From: an uncultured Lachnospiraceae bacterium
GTDB taxonomy: Bacteria > Bacillota > Clostridia > Lachnospirales > Lachnospiraceae
Direction of reading: 5' to 3'
Assembly: GCA_910577105.1 (NCBI GenBank)
Contig: CAJTMB010000015.1
Coordinates: 1 to 64,000, forward strand
Length of the DNA: 64,000 nt
The stretch's first letter is position 1. The number at the start of each line of letters is the position of its first letter. The notes beneath the pieces were generated by a model. It searched no databases, was not told the DNA's origin, and saw nothing but the letters and a program-made list of their open reading frames with translations. This document shows positions 43,950-52,323 of the stretch, one piece after another. The position numbers and the translations under genes were made by a program.

Positions 43950-45044
43950 TTAATATTCTCCCGTTTCCCTGAAAATATCTCTCATTCCATCCGTCATGGA
44001 AATCGTGCCTTCCTTATCCACAAACAAGGCCTCCGCACCATAACTTTTTACCAGTTCCATTCCTTCTTCCTTTCCCAGCACAAAACATGCCGTGGAAAGT
44101 GCGTCGCTCAGCACACCGCTTTGACACAGGACCGTAACGCTCCTAATACCGCTGTCCGCGGGATACCCGGTGGCCGGGTCTAAAATATGGTGGTATCTTA
44201 CACCATCCACCATAACATAACGCTCGTAATCTCCAGAAGTGGATACACACCACTGCCCCTTCAAAGAAAGCGTTCCTATCATGGAAGAGGTATCCTCCGG
44301 ATTTATAATTCCTACCTGCCAAGGCGTATTGTCCGGTTTCTTTCCGTATGTGAGGATGCTTCCCCCCACTGATATCACCGCGCCATATACCTCTTTTTCC
44401 TCCAGAAACACTGCAATCCTGTCACACGCAAGACCTTTGCCCACCGCCCCCAAATCAAGGCTCATCCCCTCCGAAAGGCTGATGCCGCCATTTTCCATCA
44501 CGACTTTTTCATATCCCGTGTTTTGCAATGCCTGTGCAATTTTTTCCTTGTCCGGAATCACAGCGTCCGCCTGTTCTCCGGCAGCCCACTCATCAATATT
44601 CCACAATTGTACCACAGGTCCCACCGTAAAATCAAAGGCGCCGCCGCTTTTTTGGGAAACTTCCAGCAAGGTAATTAAATCTTCATATAATTTATCGGAA
44701 ACCATCACCGGTTCCCCGCGCCCTGCTGCCGCATTGATTTTGGCAGCCTCAGTATCCGGAAGCCTCCAGGACAACTCCGACTTCTCCAGCGTCTCAATAA
44801 TATATTCCACTTCCGCGGTAATATCTTCTTCCCTTGTATATATGCTCTGCCGGATAACAGTTCCCATAGCGGTATCCAGCGCTTCATATCTTGGCACACG
44901 TGCCCCACACCCTGCCGCAAACAAAATACCCATAAAACAGGCAAATACTGCCGGCGCCACTTTCCGTAGACACCCGGAAGCCATACTTCTTTTTTCTTTG
45001 CAGCCATTTCGGATTTGCAAACTTTTTTCTGCTCCTGTCTTCAT
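43950..45044 (-). CDS. apbE: FAD:protein FMN transferase ApbE lipoprotein
   Basis: Exported enzyme that links FMN covalently to Ser/Thr of membrane flavoproteins such as NqrC/RnfG. Signal anchor VFACFMGILFAAGC with lipobox, then ALDTAMGTVIRQ, LDLGAVGKGLACDRI and the conserved C-terminal VTVLCQSGVLSDALSTACFVLG. I use ATG 45044; ATG 44984 is a possible shorter start. Divergent to the NusG-II and Gx-transporter genes. Confidence 0.93.
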   Translation of the reverse strand: MKTGAEKSLQIRNGCKEKRSMASGCLRKVAPAVFACFMGILFAAGCGARVPRYEALDTAMGTVIRQSIYTREEDITAEVEYIIETLEKSELSWRLPDTEAAKINAAAGRGEPVMVSDKLYEDLITLLEVSQKSGGAFDFTVGPVVQLWNIDEWAAGEQADAVIPDKEKIAQALQNTGYEKVVMENGGISLSEGMSLDLGAVGKGLACDRIAVFLEEKEVYGAVISVGGSILTYGKKPDNTPWQVGIINPEDTSSMIGTLSLKGQWCVSTSGDYERYVMVDGVRYHHILDPATGYPADSGIRSVTVLCQSGVLSDALSTACFVLGKEEGMELVKSYGAEALFVDKEGTISMTDGMRDIFRETGEY

Positions 45045-45072
45045 TTCATCTGTCCTTTTTGATATACTGGTA

Positions 45073-45101
45073 ATTATACCAAAAAGAAACCGGTAACACA
45101 A
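45073..45101 (-). promoter_or_regulatory. Promoter of the apbE operon
   Basis: TTGTGT-N17-TATAAT on the minus strand, 29 bp before the apbE start and facing the divergent NusG-II gene at 45122. Confidence 0.6.
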
Positions 45102-45121
45102 ACATATTAAAAGGAAATGCA

Positions 45122-45544
45122 ATGATAACACATGTTACAAAATCAAAAAACCCGGTTTTCCGGGCAATTTTACTATCTGTTTTTCTGATTTTGCTTTTTG
45201 CCGCTTCCCTTTTGTATCTTTTTGCGGCCCGCAGCCCCCATACAGGCAGATTGACAGCCCGTATTTACCAAAACGGAACGCTGCTTACTACTATTGACCT
45301 TTCCACTGTTACGGAAGCTTACTCTTTTACGGTAAATTCCCCGGACGGCGGTCACAATACCATAGAGGTAAAGCCCGGTGCAGTTGGCATTAAAGAAGCC
45401 GACTGCCCGGACAGGCTATGCGTTTCCATGGGATACGCGGACTCTTCCCTGCTGCCAATCGTCTGCCTGCCCCACGGTCTTGTGATTGAAATAGAGGAAC
45501 AAGCGGCAGCACCGGACACTTTGCCGGATGCCCTCAGCTATTAA
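45122..45544 (+). CDS. NusG domain II-containing membrane-anchored protein
   Basis: 140 aa with one N-terminal helix (ILLSVFLILLFAASLLYLFA) and a beta-rich domain like NusG domain II (ARIYQNGTLLTTIDLS, ADCPDRLCVSMGYA, VCLPHGLVIEIE). Despite the name it is not the elongation factor. The two paired cysteines (CPDRLC, and VCLP later) are conserved. In Clostridia it travels with Gx-transporter and ApbE genes in flavinylation-linked redox clusters; its own role is unknown. Confidence 0.85.
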   Translation: MITHVTKSKNPVFRAILLSVFLILLFAASLLYLFAARSPHTGRLTARIYQNGTLLTTIDLSTVTEAYSFTVNSPDGGHNTIEVKPGAVGIKEADCPDRLCVSMGYADSSLLPIVCLPHGLVIEIEEQAAAPDTLPDALSY

Positions 45545-45558
45545 AAAGGAGGATTAGC

Positions 45559-46062
45559 ATGTCTGTCAAAAAATTAGCCACCTTATCTGTTTTTACGGTA
45601 ATTGCACTCACTATTTTTGTGGCGGAAAGCGCCATCCCCAACCCAGTCCCCATCCCCGGCATCAAGCTTGGGCTCGCCAATATCGTGACATTGCTTTTGC
45701 TGATGAATTTCACCCCTGCGGAAACTTTCTGGGTGCTTCTGGCCCGCATCCTGCTGTCCTCCGTATTTTCAGGTCAAATCGTCACCCTGTTCTACAGCCT
45801 CTGCGGCGGCATCCTGTGCTTTGCCGCCATGTATGTGATAAACCGTTTTTTATGCGCACGCTTTGTCTTCATCACCAGCATCTTTGGCGCCCTGTTCCAC
45901 AATATCGGCCAAATCCTGGTTGCCTACGCCACAACCCGCACCACCGGCATCTTTGTCTACCTGCCGTTTTTGACAGTGAGCGGCATCATAACCGGGCTGT
46001 TTACGGGGCTTTGCGCTTATTATGCGCAAAAATACCTGATGCCGCATGTGAAAAAACTATGA
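45559..46062 (+). CDS. Gx transporter family membrane protein
   Basis: 167 aa with five or six helices. It starts KKLATLSVFTVIALTIFVAE, then PNPVPIPGIKLGLANIVTLLLL, the signature shared with ECF-transporter substrate subunits and the protein once named heptaprenyl diphosphate synthase component I. AAAGGAGG precedes the ATG; 14 bp separate it from the NusG-II gene. It probably imports a small cofactor or precursor. Substrate not known. Confidence 0.88.
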   Translation: MSVKKLATLSVFTVIALTIFVAESAIPNPVPIPGIKLGLANIVTLLLLMNFTPAETFWVLLARILLSSVFSGQIVTLFYSLCGGILCFAAMYVINRFLCARFVFITSIFGALFHNIGQILVAYATTRTTGIFVYLPFLTVSGIITGLFTGLCAYYAQKYLMPHVKKL

Positions 46063-46587
46063 GGAAGGTGAAACACTTAGTTCGTATTGATATTCTAACC
46101 TCTCTTCGTCTGAAGATTTGTTTTTTCTGCCGCCATGGATGCCCGTCCGAATCATCCCGAGTTTTTCCATGATTTTATAGGACGCAATATTTTCCGAATC
46201 ACAATGCGCAATGAAATGCTTGATTGGAAGATGCTTTACGGCATACTCCTGCAAAGCCTTTGCCGCTTCATATGCAATTCCCTGTCCCCAGTACTCTTTA
46301 CTTATAATCCACCCCAATTCACCGGACATATCGTCATTCAGATAGATACTCACCGCTCCTATCTGTTTACCTTTATAGATAACGGCAAACTCATAAAATG
46401 ACGGCGCATCACTTTTCCATTCCTCTTCCACCCCTTGCAGGAAAGCTGCCGTTTCTTCGATTGAATCATTTGGCAGATGCACCATGTATTTGGTATTTTC
46501 GTAATCGGAGGCATATTGATGTACCGTTTGTAAGTGCCTGCTTCCTAACGGCTCTAAAAGAAGCCTTTCTGTATTTATCGTTATCAT
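46057..46587 (-). CDS. GNAT-family N-acetyltransferase (RimJ/RimL type)
   Basis: 176 aa beginning MITINTERLLLEPLGSRHL, with motif A as GWIISKEYWGQGIAYEAAKAL and the C-terminal NIASYKIMEKLGM typical of RimJ/RimL-like enzymes. Substrate unknown. Convergent with the Gx transporter (6-bp overlap). Confidence 0.88.
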   Translation of the reverse strand: MITINTERLLLEPLGSRHLQTVHQYASDYENTKYMVHLPNDSIEETAAFLQGVEEEWKSDAPSFYEFAVIYKGKQIGAVSIYLNDDMSGELGWIISKEYWGQGIAYEAAKALQEYAVKHLPIKHFIAHCDSENIASYKIMEKLGMIRTGIHGGRKNKSSDEERLEYQYELSVSPSS

Positions 46588-46605
46588 GGTTTTCCCTTCT
46601 TTTTT

Positions 46606-46983
46606 CTATAATAATAGTTCCATGGTTCCGACAGTATAGTTTACTTTGTCAAACCTGTCCAGTTTAATAGTGCAAAAACCCATTTTCCCATACCAATTCC
46701 GCAACGGGATATTATCATGCACCATTCCCAAAACTATTCTGTCACATTTCCTTCGTTTGGCTTCTTCTCTGGCAAACTGCATGAGTCTGTTTCCGAATCC
46801 GTTATTGCGGTATGCAGGAAGTATCACGATATCATTCAGGTGCATTTTGTATTCTTCCTGAAACATAGATAAAAAACCGACTGCTTCCTCACCATGTACA
46901 TACGCATACATAAGACAGCCGCTATTGTATTCTTCCAAAAGAATACAATACGGCAGACGCGTCCTTCCTCTATACGGACAATT
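46606..46983 (-). pseudogene. 3' part of a GNAT acetyltransferase gene split by an insertion
   Basis: 125 codons, in frame from NCPYRGRTRLPYCILLEEYN to the stop, with GNAT motif A DIVILPAYRNNGFGNRLMQF and NWYGKMGF. The N-terminal third is missing here. It is found at 50677-50775 on the same strand, ending GYEDIAVQFGMTE. This GNAT family usually reads GLTEENCP at that point, so the two pieces fit end to end into ~158 aa. A TTG inside (about 46938) could start a truncated 110-aa product. Confidence 0.8.
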
Positions 46984-47244
46984 CGAACTCTTCCCGAGGT
47001 TTTTATCGGCAACTCATAAATGCTGATATTCTCTGCATTTTGGGCACTTCTATTTCGCTAAATATCGCTCTTTTCGCATCGTTTTCAATACTTTTAGTAG
47101 CAAATTAGTTGCAGTATCTGCACCGTTAATTTTCCATCGGCATGATATAATCTACTTTTTTATTACTCACAACGAATAAATTCCTGCGGCTGTCAGGTTA
47201 TCTATTATGCCTACTGCCACAGCTAAAACAAAAGGAGCAATACC

Positions 47245-47625
47245 ATGAGCAATCAACATAAAAATCCAACTATCAGCTTCAGAATTTCTGATGCTGAACG
47301 CAAACAAATCGAAGCACGTATTCTTGTCAGCGGAATGAAGAAACAAGATTACTTCGTCCGTTCCTGCATATACAACCGCATCTGTGTTGTTGGCAAAAAA
47401 GAAACTATATATCCGCTGGTACAGACTGTAAATGCACTGTATCTGCAATTATTAGAAATGCAGAAAGCATTTACCTCAACCAATGCCACTCCTGATACAC
47501 TACCTTCTTCAGAAACCATCCATGAATTACAAACCAAATACACCAATATGCTTACCGCTATTATTGACTTATTAGATGGTGCTAAATATCTGTGGGAAGG
47601 AGACTGTCATGAACAACAATCTTAA
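47245..47625 (+). CDS. MobC-like plasmid mobilisation/relaxosome accessory protein
   Basis: 126 aa. The N-terminal half looks like a ribbon-helix-helix relaxosome protein: NPTISFRISDAERKQIEARILVSGMKKQDYFVRSCIY is the pattern of MobC-type proteins that bind oriT next to a relaxase. The C-terminal helices (LQLLEMQKAFTS, QTKYTNMLTAIIDLLDGA) may form a coil. No relaxase is present nearby. AAAGGAG lies before the start. It overlaps the next gene by 17 bp. Confidence 0.7.
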   Translation: MSNQHKNPTISFRISDAERKQIEARILVSGMKKQDYFVRSCIYNRICVVGKKETIYPLVQTVNALYLQLLEMQKAFTSTNATPDTLPSSETIHELQTKYTNMLTAIIDLLDGAKYLWEGDCHEQQS

Positions 47626-47860
47626 TTTCCAGTTCGGGATGTACGAACCTGCTACAGATAGCATCATCATCAATACTGGCAAAAATTGCTTTCTTGTTAT
47701 CCGTTGCAAGGAATGTAATTCCTCTGTCATCTTTGATGATCCGACTGATATTGTATATCTGTACCGGTTAGCAGAAGATTCTCCGCTTACTTATGCCAAA
47801 CTTGCTCTGATAGAAAACGGCTTGCAGGATTATGTGGATGCGATGAATGAATTTAATTAA
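47609..47860 (+). CDS. Hypothetical protein of the mobilisation cluster
   Basis: 83 aa from ATG 47609, preceded by GGAAGGAG. It contains a CKEC motif (VIRCKECNSSVIFDDPTDIV) and an acidic C-terminus. It overlaps the MobC-like gene, so the two are co-translated. Family not recognised. Confidence 0.6.
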   Translation: MNNNLNFQFGMYEPATDSIIINTGKNCFLVIRCKECNSSVIFDDPTDIVYLYRLAEDSPLTYAKLALIENGLQDYVDAMNEFN

Positions 47861-47950
47861 TTGTTCCCAAATTGAGGAAACATTTTTCCTTTGCAGTCTC
47901 ATCTTAGTCGCACCAGTCTCATAGTCATTTGAGATTGATCCGACTAAGAT

Positions 47951-48268
47951 TTACCATTTCTCTACTATATATTTCACTGCCTCTTTTAATTCATCGCTAA
48001 ATACCTCCAAATCATCCAACAATATAACCCCATCCAAAACTAAACTTACAACATTATTTATCGCAGTTGAGCGCCTCATATCAATTATAACACCTGGCGA
48101 TTTTTTATCTTGCTTGATACGTTTTTCCAGTTCCCAGAATTTAACGGACGCACTTTTTTCATTTTGCAAAAGAGCTATGTATTCCATCTCCAATCGTTCC
48201 ATGTAACGTTCCTGCCAGTCTGGTATATTTTTTCGGAATATTTTCCAATCGTGCTCTGATATTTGCAT
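47951..48268 (-). CDS. Hypothetical protein (105 aa)
   Basis: Soluble helical protein starting MQISEHDWKIFRKNIPDWQ, with GVIIDMRRSTAINNVVSLVLDG and a C-terminal FSDELKEAVKYIVEK. Close relatives are common in Lachnospiraceae mobile DNA, sometimes mislabelled multidrug transporter, but it has no membrane helix. Function unknown. Located 3' of the regulator gene at 48417. Confidence 0.62.
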   Translation of the reverse strand: MQISEHDWKIFRKNIPDWQERYMERLEMEYIALLQNEKSASVKFWELEKRIKQDKKSPGVIIDMRRSTAINNVVSLVLDGVILLDDLEVFSDELKEAVKYIVEKW

Positions 48269-48299
48269 TCCTCTATAACTCCTTCCTTATACCACAAAG

Positions 48300-48418
48300 A
48301 ATGTCACTTCCTTATCACCTCGTCATTAATCTAAAATGTTATAATTATCAATTTATCAGTTTTTCACAGGAAGCGACATCGCAAATGTCACTTCCTTGTC
48401 ACCTCGTTGTCACTTCCT
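48300..48418. repeat. Repeated TGTCACTTCCT motifs
   Basis: AATGTCACTTCCTTRTCACC occurs at 48300 and 48384, each followed by TCGT. A third, shorter copy lies at 48408-48418, and an inverted near-copy (AGGAAGCGACA) at 48368-48378. The cluster ends at the 3' end of the regulator gene. Candidate binding sites for a mobilisation or regulatory protein. Confidence 0.6.
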
Positions 48419-49805
48419 ATTTTAACTTCCATAGTCCTTCTTTTTTATCATACATTAAAAAGACTTTTTTCTTTATCTCCTGCACATCACGTAATACCGT
48501 TCTCCTTGTGACATCCAATTTTGCAGCAATGTCGTCTACACTTACTTTCTGATTTTCACAAATCATATCATAAACAAGCTGTTCTCTTTCTGTTAGTTCA
48601 ATTTCCATCTCGACTTGCTTAACAGCCTCTTTCGTTAACGGAATTGCTATTCTGAAAACATCTGCTTCATATAATTCCGGATTACCGCCTCCGGAATATA
48701 TAGGTGTATATTTGTACAAATTCTTCACTCCAGAGCCAATCGTATCTGACCTTCCCAATGCAGTAAAGAAATTGGCAATCAAAGGATTCTTAGGATATGG
48801 TGTAAATTCATCACTTAATATATTCCCCTGTCTTCTAGGTCTACACCAGTTTTCCGTTCTTAACCAGTCCTTTTCAATAATCAATTTTGCCGGATAAGCA
48901 CTGGAAAAATCCCTATGAACAAGAATATTTGAAACAACTTCTCTGGCAATAACATCTCTAATGCTTGTACTTACATTATCTATGAGGCAAAACTTATCCG
49001 AAGTATGCTTTGCAATAAATTCCATTAATTTATCGTAGCTTTCGATAAGATTTGTGTTAACCTGTAACCGATCATCATATCTATCCACATTTTCAACTCG
49101 GTAAATTGCATCTGTCACATATCCGGATACACAGGAGCGAATAACCTCATCCTTTCCAAACAGCATAATTGCCGCTAAATTGTAACCTTTTTCACCTGTT
49201 ACAAGATTTTTCTCATACAGACCGGCACTTATCATAATTTCACGATCCGTCATTTTCAGCCATTCATGCTGAGCATTCTTGTTTTCTACTAATCTTCTGA
49301 CTCTCGGCATAAGATCCATTCGCAAATCATCTTCCGTAGCATAAGGAAATAATTTATTTTCTGAAAATGCTCCTGTCTTGCGAGCATACATATTTTCCAT
49401 CTGAATAGGCGAATCAGTAATATCAAAATCCCCCTCATCATTTCTGTCGTATACTCTTCCAGAACATCTAATAACTGTTGATGCCGGCGGAATATATGTC
49501 CAAAGCAACAATTTCCCTTCATATTCAAATTCTTCTATCTGTACATAAAGCGTAGGTGAAATCTTATTTGTATTATTTAGCTGTGAAACAAAATTCCTCT
49601 TCATATCCTTTGCGGCATTACGGTTTACTCCGACAGGAATACCACCATCTTTCACTCCCATAATAATCCATCCACCATATCGGTTTGAAAATGATGATAC
49701 TGTTTCATAAACTGATTCACTAATCTCATTAGTGCTAGATTTATATTCTATGGTTATTTTTTCATCCTTAGCAGATAGAAGTTCTTTCATTTTTTCTGTG
49801 GTCAT
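48417..49805 (-). CDS. Schlafen-AlbA_2 / ATP-binding domain transcriptional regulator
   Basis: 462 aa from ATG 49805, with GGAGG upstream. The N-terminal AlbA_2 domain has ITIEYKSSTNEISESVYETVSSFSNRYGGWIIMGVKDGG. The middle has the HATPase_c_4-type region (VIAREVVSNILVHRDFS, then NPLIANFFTALGRSDTIGSGVKN). At the C-terminus is a winged helix (KVSVDDIAAKLDVTRRTVLRDVQ). Such proteins are usually annotated RecG-like or ATP-binding regulators in mobile regions; their targets are unknown. Confidence 0.83.
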   Translation of the reverse strand: MTTEKMKELLSAKDEKITIEYKSSTNEISESVYETVSSFSNRYGGWIIMGVKDGGIPVGVNRNAAKDMKRNFVSQLNNTNKISPTLYVQIEEFEYEGKLLLWTYIPPASTVIRCSGRVYDRNDEGDFDITDSPIQMENMYARKTGAFSENKLFPYATEDDLRMDLMPRVRRLVENKNAQHEWLKMTDREIMISAGLYEKNLVTGEKGYNLAAIMLFGKDEVIRSCVSGYVTDAIYRVENVDRYDDRLQVNTNLIESYDKLMEFIAKHTSDKFCLIDNVSTSIRDVIAREVVSNILVHRDFSSAYPAKLIIEKDWLRTENWCRPRRQGNILSDEFTPYPKNPLIANFFTALGRSDTIGSGVKNLYKYTPIYSGGGNPELYEADVFRIAIPLTKEAVKQVEMEIELTEREQLVYDMICENQKVSVDDIAAKLDVTRRTVLRDVQEIKKKVFLMYDKKEGLWKLK

Positions 49806-49925
49806 TATATCGCCTCCAATACATGCCATTTTAATAACATTATGTCAAACGCAAAACCTATTACAGAATTACCTATTAAGCGTTATATTCAACTTAATCC
49901 GCATCCAATTTAACACATACAGTAT

Positions 49926-50113
49926 CTATTTCTTTTTATAGCAATTAATTCTATTAATAATTTCACTCAAAGTTGCTTTTGTATACTCAATATAAATATC
50001 CTTATATTCTCTAACAACAAATCAAGTTTATCTATATAGTCGGATCCTGCTCTTCTCGCAGATTTCTCCCCAAGATTAGCAGTAATATCTTCTTCATGTA
50101 TATTATTACATCT
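49926..50113 (-). pseudogene. Remnant of a small gene with a frame break
   Basis: Two adjacent frames give one coherent peptide: NNIHEEDITANLGEKSARRA ... LDLLLENI, then KDIYIEYTKATLSEIINRIN to a stop. No start codon is present in the first part. It follows the Mrr remnant directly. Family not recognised; coding origin is a guess from the shared composition of the two frames. Confidence 0.3.
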
Positions 50114-50120
50114 CTAATGG

Positions 50121-50674
50121 CTATTCAAAATAAGAATTATCTACTTTATATATTTTCAAGCTCTGTTGACTTACAATTCCTACTTCATATTTAACCATCA
50201 ATCTAGTTAACATTTCTCCGTCAATTAATTTCAAACTTTTTTGTTGCTGGTGTTCTGCATACTCAATAGCCTCTCGGGTAAAACTTGATGTCGTAATAAA
50301 TACTCCCTTTTGAATATTTTGCATTGCTCCTACGAAAGATTGTATTTCTCGCCTGCCAACTGTATTGCCCGATGTGTACCTTTTTGCCTGAAGATAAATT
50401 AAACTCAACCCTAGCTTATCTTCATTAATTACTCCGTCTATTCCATTATCATGACTTCCACCAACAACAATTCCTGAATTTTTATCATATCCATACCCCA
50501 TTTTCAACAGTAAATCCACAATTAACTTTTCAAAAAAAGCTGGCAGTTTTGCCATGATATTATCAATGAGTTGTGAATATATATTCTCTAAGTGTTCATT
50601 ATAGCATTCTTGTATCTTCTCTTCAGGTAATATTTCGTCATCTGTAATGCCCTTCTTTGAAACTTTAGATACTA
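50121..50674 (-). pseudogene. 5'-truncated Mrr-type restriction endonuclease
   Basis: The catalytic domain is complete: MAKLPAFFEKLIVDLLLKMG, GGSHDNGIDGVI and YLQAKRY, giving the D...QxK signature of Mrr_cat. The frame extends upstream through LENIYSQLIDNI to a stop at the insertion junction, without ATG or the usual winged-helix N-terminal domain. An internal ATG at 50555 could yield a 144-aa catalytic domain. Mrr cleaves methylated DNA. Truncation coincides with the split GNAT boundary. Confidence 0.75.
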
Positions 50675-50676
50675 TA

Positions 50677-50775
50677 TCACTCAGTCATGCCAAATTGCAC
50701 TGCAATATCTTCATAACCAAGTTTCATAATATCAAGGCATTTTTGTAAATCATCTTTTTTAATTGGTTTAATCAT
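50677..50775 (-). pseudogene. 5' part of the split GNAT acetyltransferase gene
   Basis: 32 codons: MIKPIKKDDLQKCLDIMKLG, then YEDIAVQFGMTE, followed by TGA formed at the junction. It matches the N-terminus of the GNAT family whose C-terminal part lies at 46606-46983. It is 40 bp downstream of the DUF402 gene on the same strand. Confidence 0.78.
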
Positions 50776-50814
50776 GTAATGTACCTCGCCCTGTTTGTTA
50801 CGCAGCTCTTGATT

Positions 50815-51345
50815 TTATGGAAACATATTAAGCAGTTCCCTGAAGTACTCCTGAAATTTCCCGATATCTGACAATATTCCGTTTTGCAGCTTTTGAGAAG
50901 TTTCCAGTGCCCGATTGTATTGCAGTTCATTAATTTCACCGTTTTTGAGCGCTTCCTGCAATTCGTCCATATCATCTACGATAATATCTCCGTTTGGATA
51001 AAACACCAAATCCAAATATAAATCCCAAAAATAAGGAACGTTGTCGTCATCATAACCCTGTGTATCAATCATGTCTATATAGCAGACTTTCATTTCATAA
51101 GCATCATCCATCATTACCGTAATGCAATAGAACTCATTACTTGGCAGAATTGTCAGCCAGTGATAGCCGTTATCACATACCACCACATCTTTGTTATTGT
51201 ATTTCCATATCTGCTTTTCAGAAACAGCGTTTATAGTCAATAGTCCCAGATACCCTTTTATTGTGGGTGTATCCACCTGCTTTCCGATTCTTTCTTTTGA
51301 AATTATGCATTTCCACTCATCATACATTAATCGGCATTTATACAT
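50815..51345 (-). CDS. DUF402 domain-containing protein
   Basis: 176 aa from ATG 51345, chosen for AAAGGA upstream. It contains the DUF402 core (VVVCDNGYHWLTILPSNEFY; WDLYLDLVFYPNGDIIVDDMDELQEAL; GEINELQYNRAL). Members are related to FomD and nucleoside diphosphate phosphatase Ntdp, with acidic metal ligands (DLYLDLV...DDMDE) retained. Probable metal-dependent hydrolase in the cytoplasm; substrate unknown. Confidence 0.8.
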   Translation of the reverse strand: MYKCRLMYDEWKCIISKERIGKQVDTPTIKGYLGLLTINAVSEKQIWKYNNKDVVVCDNGYHWLTILPSNEFYCITVMMDDAYEMKVCYIDMIDTQGYDDDNVPYFWDLYLDLVFYPNGDIIVDDMDELQEALKNGEINELQYNRALETSQKLQNGILSDIGKFQEYFRELLNMFP

Positions 51346-51663
51346 TGGATGATTCCTTTCAAATCCCGGTTGAATATTGTAAAAAGGATGAAGCACCTTT
51401 ACTCTTTTGGTGTCATACAATAGTGACAATCAGCGCTAAGAATCGGCAATATGGCAGGCAGAAATCCAGATGTATAATTTGACAAAACAGGGATATACGC
51501 GTACATCAGTTTCTCCTGAAAATTTGCTTTTACGATTAAGTTTTTTCAAATCAGCCATTCCGGCATTCTATTTCTACTTTGTTGCCCTTAAAATCATTAA
51601 AACTTTCTAATCAGTATGATTCCGGAAAACGGCGGCTTTGGGACAAATCAATAGTCTTATGCT
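51346..51663. other. Non-coding stretch between DUF402 and phosphatase genes
   Basis: About 320 bp, AT-rich, with stop codons in all frames and only short open stretches. I see no promoter with two good hexamers, no RNA gene and no strong hairpin. It may hold worn coding remnants. Confidence 0.4.
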
Positions 51664-52128
51664 TCAAAATGACAATTCTCCTTGTAAAAACTTCAAAAGG
51701 GCTTTACATCCTTCCTCTACATCTGCATAGGTCGTATCGAAATCTCCTGTATACCACGGGTCTGCAATCGCCCTGCTGCTTTCTGCAAATTCCAGCAGTT
51801 TGTGTATCTTATGCTTTGGATCGCCTCCCACAATCCGCATCATATTGCGGATATTTGCATCATCCATTCCAATCAGGTAGTCATATTCCTCATAGTCACG
51901 CCTTGTCATCTGCCGCGCCCTGTGCTCCGCACACGGGATGCCCTTTTTTCTGAGAATATTCCTCGTTCCGTAATGAACGACATTGCCGATTTCTTCCGTG
52001 CTGGTGGCGGCGGAATCAATATAAAGAAAGGCTGTTAATCCATGGGTGGCGGCTAAGTGTTTTAGGATGGATTCGGCCATGGGGGAGCGGCAGATGTTGC
52101 CGTGGCAAATAAATAATATTTTTACCAT
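51664..52128 (-). CDS. Low molecular weight protein-tyrosine phosphatase
   Basis: 154 aa. The P-loop CHGNICRSP at residues 8-16 gives the CX5R active site, and the general-acid Asp lies in IADPWYTGDFDTTYADV. Such enzymes act on phosphotyrosine proteins, often in polysaccharide or stress regulation. Two ATGs (52137, 52128) are possible; the second gives the family's usual start MVKILFICHGN. It is the last chromosomal gene before the integrative element. Confidence 0.92.
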   Translation of the reverse strand: MVKILFICHGNICRSPMAESILKHLAATHGLTAFLYIDSAATSTEEIGNVVHYGTRNILRKKGIPCAEHRARQMTRRDYEEYDYLIGMDDANIRNMMRIVGGDPKHKIHKLLEFAESSRAIADPWYTGDFDTTYADVEEGCKALLKFLQGELSF

Positions 52129-52149
52129 ACTTCTCATAACTCCTTATAT

Positions 52150-52247
52150 CTCGGTATATCTTGGTTTTTTCCCATGTTTTCAAGGTTTTTCCTCTGGCCC
52201 CAAAAACACGGTTCCTCGTATATCTTACCATAACTCGGTATATCTTG
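52150..52247. repeat. Three copies of CTCG(G)TATATCTT next to the integrase
   Basis: CTCGGTATATCTTG occurs at 52150-52163 and 52234-52247, with a shorter variant CTCGTATATCTTA at 52214-52226. They lie between the phosphatase start and the end of the integrase gene, where the element's attachment site is expected. They may be integrase arm sites or att duplicates. Confidence 0.5.
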
Positions 52248-52258
52248 TCCCCCAAAAT

Positions 52259-52294
52259 GAGTAAAAAAGAAGTAAAATGGCCTCTTTTTTACTC
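52259..52294. terminator. Inverted repeat after the integrase gene
   Basis: GAGTAAAAAAGA (52259-52270) and TCTTTTTTACTC (52283-52294) are perfect 12-bp arms around 12 bp. It can work as a bidirectional terminator for int, or it may mark the element end. Confidence 0.6.
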
Positions 52295-52323
52295 ACTCCA
52301 AAGGTAAAACCACCCATGCCCCC

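Larger units (their letters stand above)
46987..50677. mobile_element. 3.7-kb inserted accessory segment with a mobilisation-type gene
   Basis: It separates the two halves of the GNAT gene. The sequence ACTC (GAGT on the minus strand) is present at both junctions. Contents: MobC-like protein, two small hypotheticals, a Schlafen-AlbA regulator, a gene remnant and a 5'-truncated Mrr nuclease. No integrase or transposase is inside, so it is either a mobilisable element needing help or a decayed one. The end at 50677 also cuts the Mrr gene, which suggests loss of part of the element. Confidence 0.62.

Noticed and set aside
46939..47244. CPKC zinc-ribbon-like reading on the minus strand near the insertion junction
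   Set aside because: Only ~12 residues before a stop; too little to call a gene or remnant.
47167..47448. Minus-strand frame opposite the MobC-like gene
   Set aside because: Antisense to a better gene with a clear ribosome-binding site and RHH pattern.
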